From the NCBI RefSeq assembly GCF_002101585.1, contig NZ_LQOT01000016.1:81147-145146 (forward strand): a DNA stretch of 64,000 nt, read 5' to 3'. Made by a program: the position numbers and the translations under genes. Each line of letters begins with the position of its first letter. Position 1 is the stretch's first letter. A model generated the notes under the pieces. The model searched no databases. It was not told where the DNA came from and was given only the letters and a program-made list of their open reading frames with translations. Below are positions 62,330 to 64,000 of the stretch, piece after piece. The DNA is from Mycolicibacter engbaekii. Lineage in GTDB: Bacteria > Actinomycetota > Actinomycetes > Mycobacteriales > Mycobacteriaceae.

Positions 62330-62341
62330 CGGTAGGAGGCA

Positions 62342-63514
62342 ATGGCAATGGATTTCGCGATGCTCCCGCCGGAGATCAATTCCGGACGTATGTACGCCGG
62401 CCCGGGCGCCGGGTCCCTGTTGGCTGCCGCGGCGGCCTGGGATGAACTGGCTGCCGAGCTGCACACCACCGCAGCCAACTACCAGTCGGTGATCTCCGGC
62501 CTGACCAGCGGTGCCTGGCAGGGCGTCTCCTCGATACGCATGGCTGCGGCGGCCGCGCCGTACATCACGTGGCTCAGCGCCACCGGCGCACAGGCCGAGC
62601 AGACCGGCGCGCAGGCCAAGGCCGCGGCCACTGCACACGCGACCGCGTTCGCGATGACGGTGCCGCCTGCTGTCATCGCGGCCAACAGGGCACAGCTGGC
62701 CGCGCTGGTGGCGACCAACTTCTTCGGTCAGAACACCCCGGCGATCGCGGCCACCGAAGCCCAGTACGCCGAGATGTGGGCACAGGACGCCACCGCGATG
62801 TTCAGCTACGCGGCGGCCGCCGAGCTCGCTTCGCAGGTGGCGCCGTTCGCCCCGCCCCCGCAGACCGCCAATCCGGGCGGGATGGCGGCGCAGGAAGCTG
62901 CGGCTGCCCAGGGGCTTGGCCAAGGTGCAGCGCAAGCCGCGGTCAACGGGGCGATGGAGGCGTTGCCGGGCGCGGCACAATCGGCCATTCCCCCGGTTAT
63001 CGGCGACATTCTCGCCGATCTCGGGGCCTTGGGCGTCACTCCGGTGGGAACTGCCCTGACGGTGGCCATCATCGCCGCCTTCATACCCGAGTACCTCATT
63101 GCGGGCGCCGCGCTTCCGTCGCCGTTCGGCTTGGGAGATGCGTCGCCGATGTCCATCGCGGCAGGTGTACCTCTCGGTCTGGCCCCAACATTGGCGGCAC
63201 CTGCGTCGGCCGGCCTGGCCTCGGCCACGTCGGCCTCGGTCGGCAGCGCGCAATCGGTGAGCGGGCTGTCGGTTCCCAAAGCCTGGGCGACCGCGGCGCC
63301 CGAGATGCGCCTGGCGGCAGCCGAGGTCGAAGCCGCCAACGTGGTTGCCGCCGAGGGTGTGGGCGGCGGAATGTTCGGCGGGATGCCGCTGTTCGGCGGG
63401 GCGCCGCTGATGGCGATGGGCGGGCGCGGCGCCAACTCGCAATACCGCGAAAACAAGTCTGTCGAGGAGGCAAAGCGAAAGGCCGTCAAGGGACGGCGTT
63501 CCACGATGTGGTGA
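62342..63514 (+). CDS. PPE protein, SVP subfamily
   Basis: 390 residues: PPE domain beginning [20 protein letters not shown] with the WxG helix turn (SGAWQG), then an Ala/Gly-rich helical C-part with LSVPKAW, the SVP motif. 12 bp after the PE gene; ESX-5-type substrate. Ends in a basic tail ([11 protein letters not shown]). Confidence 0.95.
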   Translation: MAMDFAMLPPEINSGRMYAGPGAGSLLAAAAAWDELAAELHTTAANYQSVISGLTSGAWQGVSSIRMAAAAAPYITWLSATGAQAEQTGAQAKAAATAHATAFAMTVPPAVIAANRAQLAALVATNFFGQNTPAIAATEAQYAEMWAQDATAMFSYAAAAELASQVAPFAPPPQTANPGGMAAQEAAAAQGLGQGAAQAAVNGAMEALPGAAQSAIPPVIGDILADLGALGVTPVGTALTVAIIAAFIPEYLIAGAALPSPFGLGDASPMSIAAGVPLGLAPTLAAPASAGLASATSASVGSAQSVSGLSVPKAWATAAPEMRLAAAEVEAANVVAAEGVGGGMFGGMPLFGGAPLMAMGGRGANSQYRENKSVEEAKRKAVKGRRSTMW

Positions 63515-63559
63515 GCCGAACCCGGCTGCACCGATTTTCACCTTGAGGAGAGCAAATAC

Positions 63560-63859
63560 ATGACTACACGTTTTATGACCGACCCGGACGCGATGCGTGC
63601 GATGGCCGGCCGGTTCGATGTGCACGCGCAGACCGTTGAGGACGAGGCGCGCCGGATGTGGGCGTCTTCGACCAACATCTCCGGTGCCGGCTGGGGTGGT
63701 CTGGCCGAGCGGACGTCGATGGACACCATGGGTCAGATGCAGACCGCGTTCCGCAACATCGTGACCATGTTGCACAGCGTGCGCGACGGCTTGATCCGCG
63801 ACGCCAACCACTACGAGCAGCAGGAAGCTGCGTCGCAGCAGATCCTGTCGGGCAGCTAG
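63560..63859 (+). CDS. EsxM-like WXG100 protein (QILSS family)
   Basis: 99 residues: [23 protein letters not shown] turn as GAGWGGL, ending [14 protein letters not shown]. The QILSS subfamily is the partner of EsxN-type proteins in ESX-5 loci and their duplications. Confidence 0.93.
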   Translation: MTTRFMTDPDAMRAMAGRFDVHAQTVEDEARRMWASSTNISGAGWGGLAERTSMDTMGQMQTAFRNIVTMLHSVRDGLIRDANHYEQQEAASQQILSGS

Positions 63860-63881
63860 AGCAAGAGGGAGATTCACGCAG

Positions 63882-64000
63882 ATGTCGATTAACTACCAGT
63901 TCGGTGATATCAATGCCCACGGTGCCTTGATTCGTGCCCAGGCGGCGTCGTTGGAGGCCGAGCATCAGGCGATCGTGCACGACGTGCTGGCTGCCGGGGA
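63882..64000 (+). CDS. EsxN-like WXG100 protein, cut by window end
   Basis: First 39 residues (SINYQFGDINAHGALIRAQ, EAEHQAIVHDVLAAG) are those of the Mtb9.9/EsxN subfamily. The WXG turn and C-terminus lie beyond the window. 22 bp after the EsxM-like gene. Confidence 0.92.
   Translation, partial: MSINYQFGDINAHGALIRAQAASLEAEHQAIVHDVLAAG

Overview
The window is a contiguous, very GC-rich piece of a mycobacterial chromosome. The evidence is gene order that follows the M. tuberculosis Rv2719c-Rv2773c interval (LysM protein-lexA, fadE20, hflX-dapF-miaA, miaB, recX-recA, ephG, pspM-pspA-clgR, pgsA3, argA, ftsK, rnj-dapA-thyX, dfrA-thyA, dapB), mycobacterial SOS boxes, mycofactocin- and FadE-type metabolism, and a PE/PPE/Esx cassette at the right edge. 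RecA has no intein. Both thymidylate synthases (ThyX and ThyA) are present. Several modules absent from the M. tuberculosis order (a DEAD-box helicase, a glutamate-type ABC transporter, a Baeyer-Villiger monooxygenase, a six-gene acyl-CoA operon) point to a related but different mycobacterium; the ESX-5-type PE/PPE/Esx set would fit a slow grower or the M. terrae (Mycolicibacter) group. That species guess is an inference. I see no tRNA, rRNA, CRISPR or complete insertion sequence.

Layout. 0-6.5 kb: divergent LysM protein and lexA around an SOS control region, a decayed DUF1348 remnant, an LGFP-repeat envelope protein, fadE20 behind a perfect palindrome, and a DEAD-box helicase. 6.6-12.5 kb: a tightly overlapping minus-strand operon (two tandem EamA-like transporters, LigB-like protein, miaA, dapF, hflX). 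12.5-20.9 kb: a 56-bp tandem repeat, a DUF349 protein, a SRPBCC protein coupled to a catalase-like gene that needs a -1 frameshift at a T TTT TTC heptamer, miaB and a membrane protein, then a four-gene amino-acid ABC transporter. 20.9-24.7 kb: recX-recA with SOS and LexA-independent promoter elements, a 55-bp tandem repeat, and a DUF2236/TetR divergent pair. 24.7-30.9 kb: DUF3046, a glycosyltransferase, ephG, DUF5313, the phage-shock operon clgR-pspA-pspM, pgsA3, argA, DUF421.

31-39.8 kb: a WS/DGAT-like acyltransferase lacking the usual motif Asp, ftsK, a monooxygenase/SDR pair, rnj, dapA, thyX. 39.8-45.7 kb: a Baeyer-Villiger monooxygenase bracketed by 60-bp copies of the thyX 5' end, a lipoprotein, a YcaQ-like DNA glycosylase translationally coupled to dfrA-thyA, and a dienelactone hydrolase followed by a second 56-bp repeat array. 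45.7-51.7 kb: a minus-strand operon TetR-SDR-ACAD-SDR-APH kinase-MHS transporter that resembles bacterial levulinate / human ACAD11-type 4-hydroxyacyl-CoA catabolism. 51.7-57.6 kb: rmuC, an acyl-CoA ligase, small proteins and dapB. 57.7-61.8 kb: an operon of a ferritin-like di-iron candidate, alpha/beta hydrolase, flavin/2Fe-2S reductase and esterase. 62-64 kb: PE-PPE-esxM-like-esxN-like, cut by the window edge.

Two dispersed short repeat families, one with 56-bp and one with 55-bp units, sit exactly at gene ends and are the main non-coding structure in the window.
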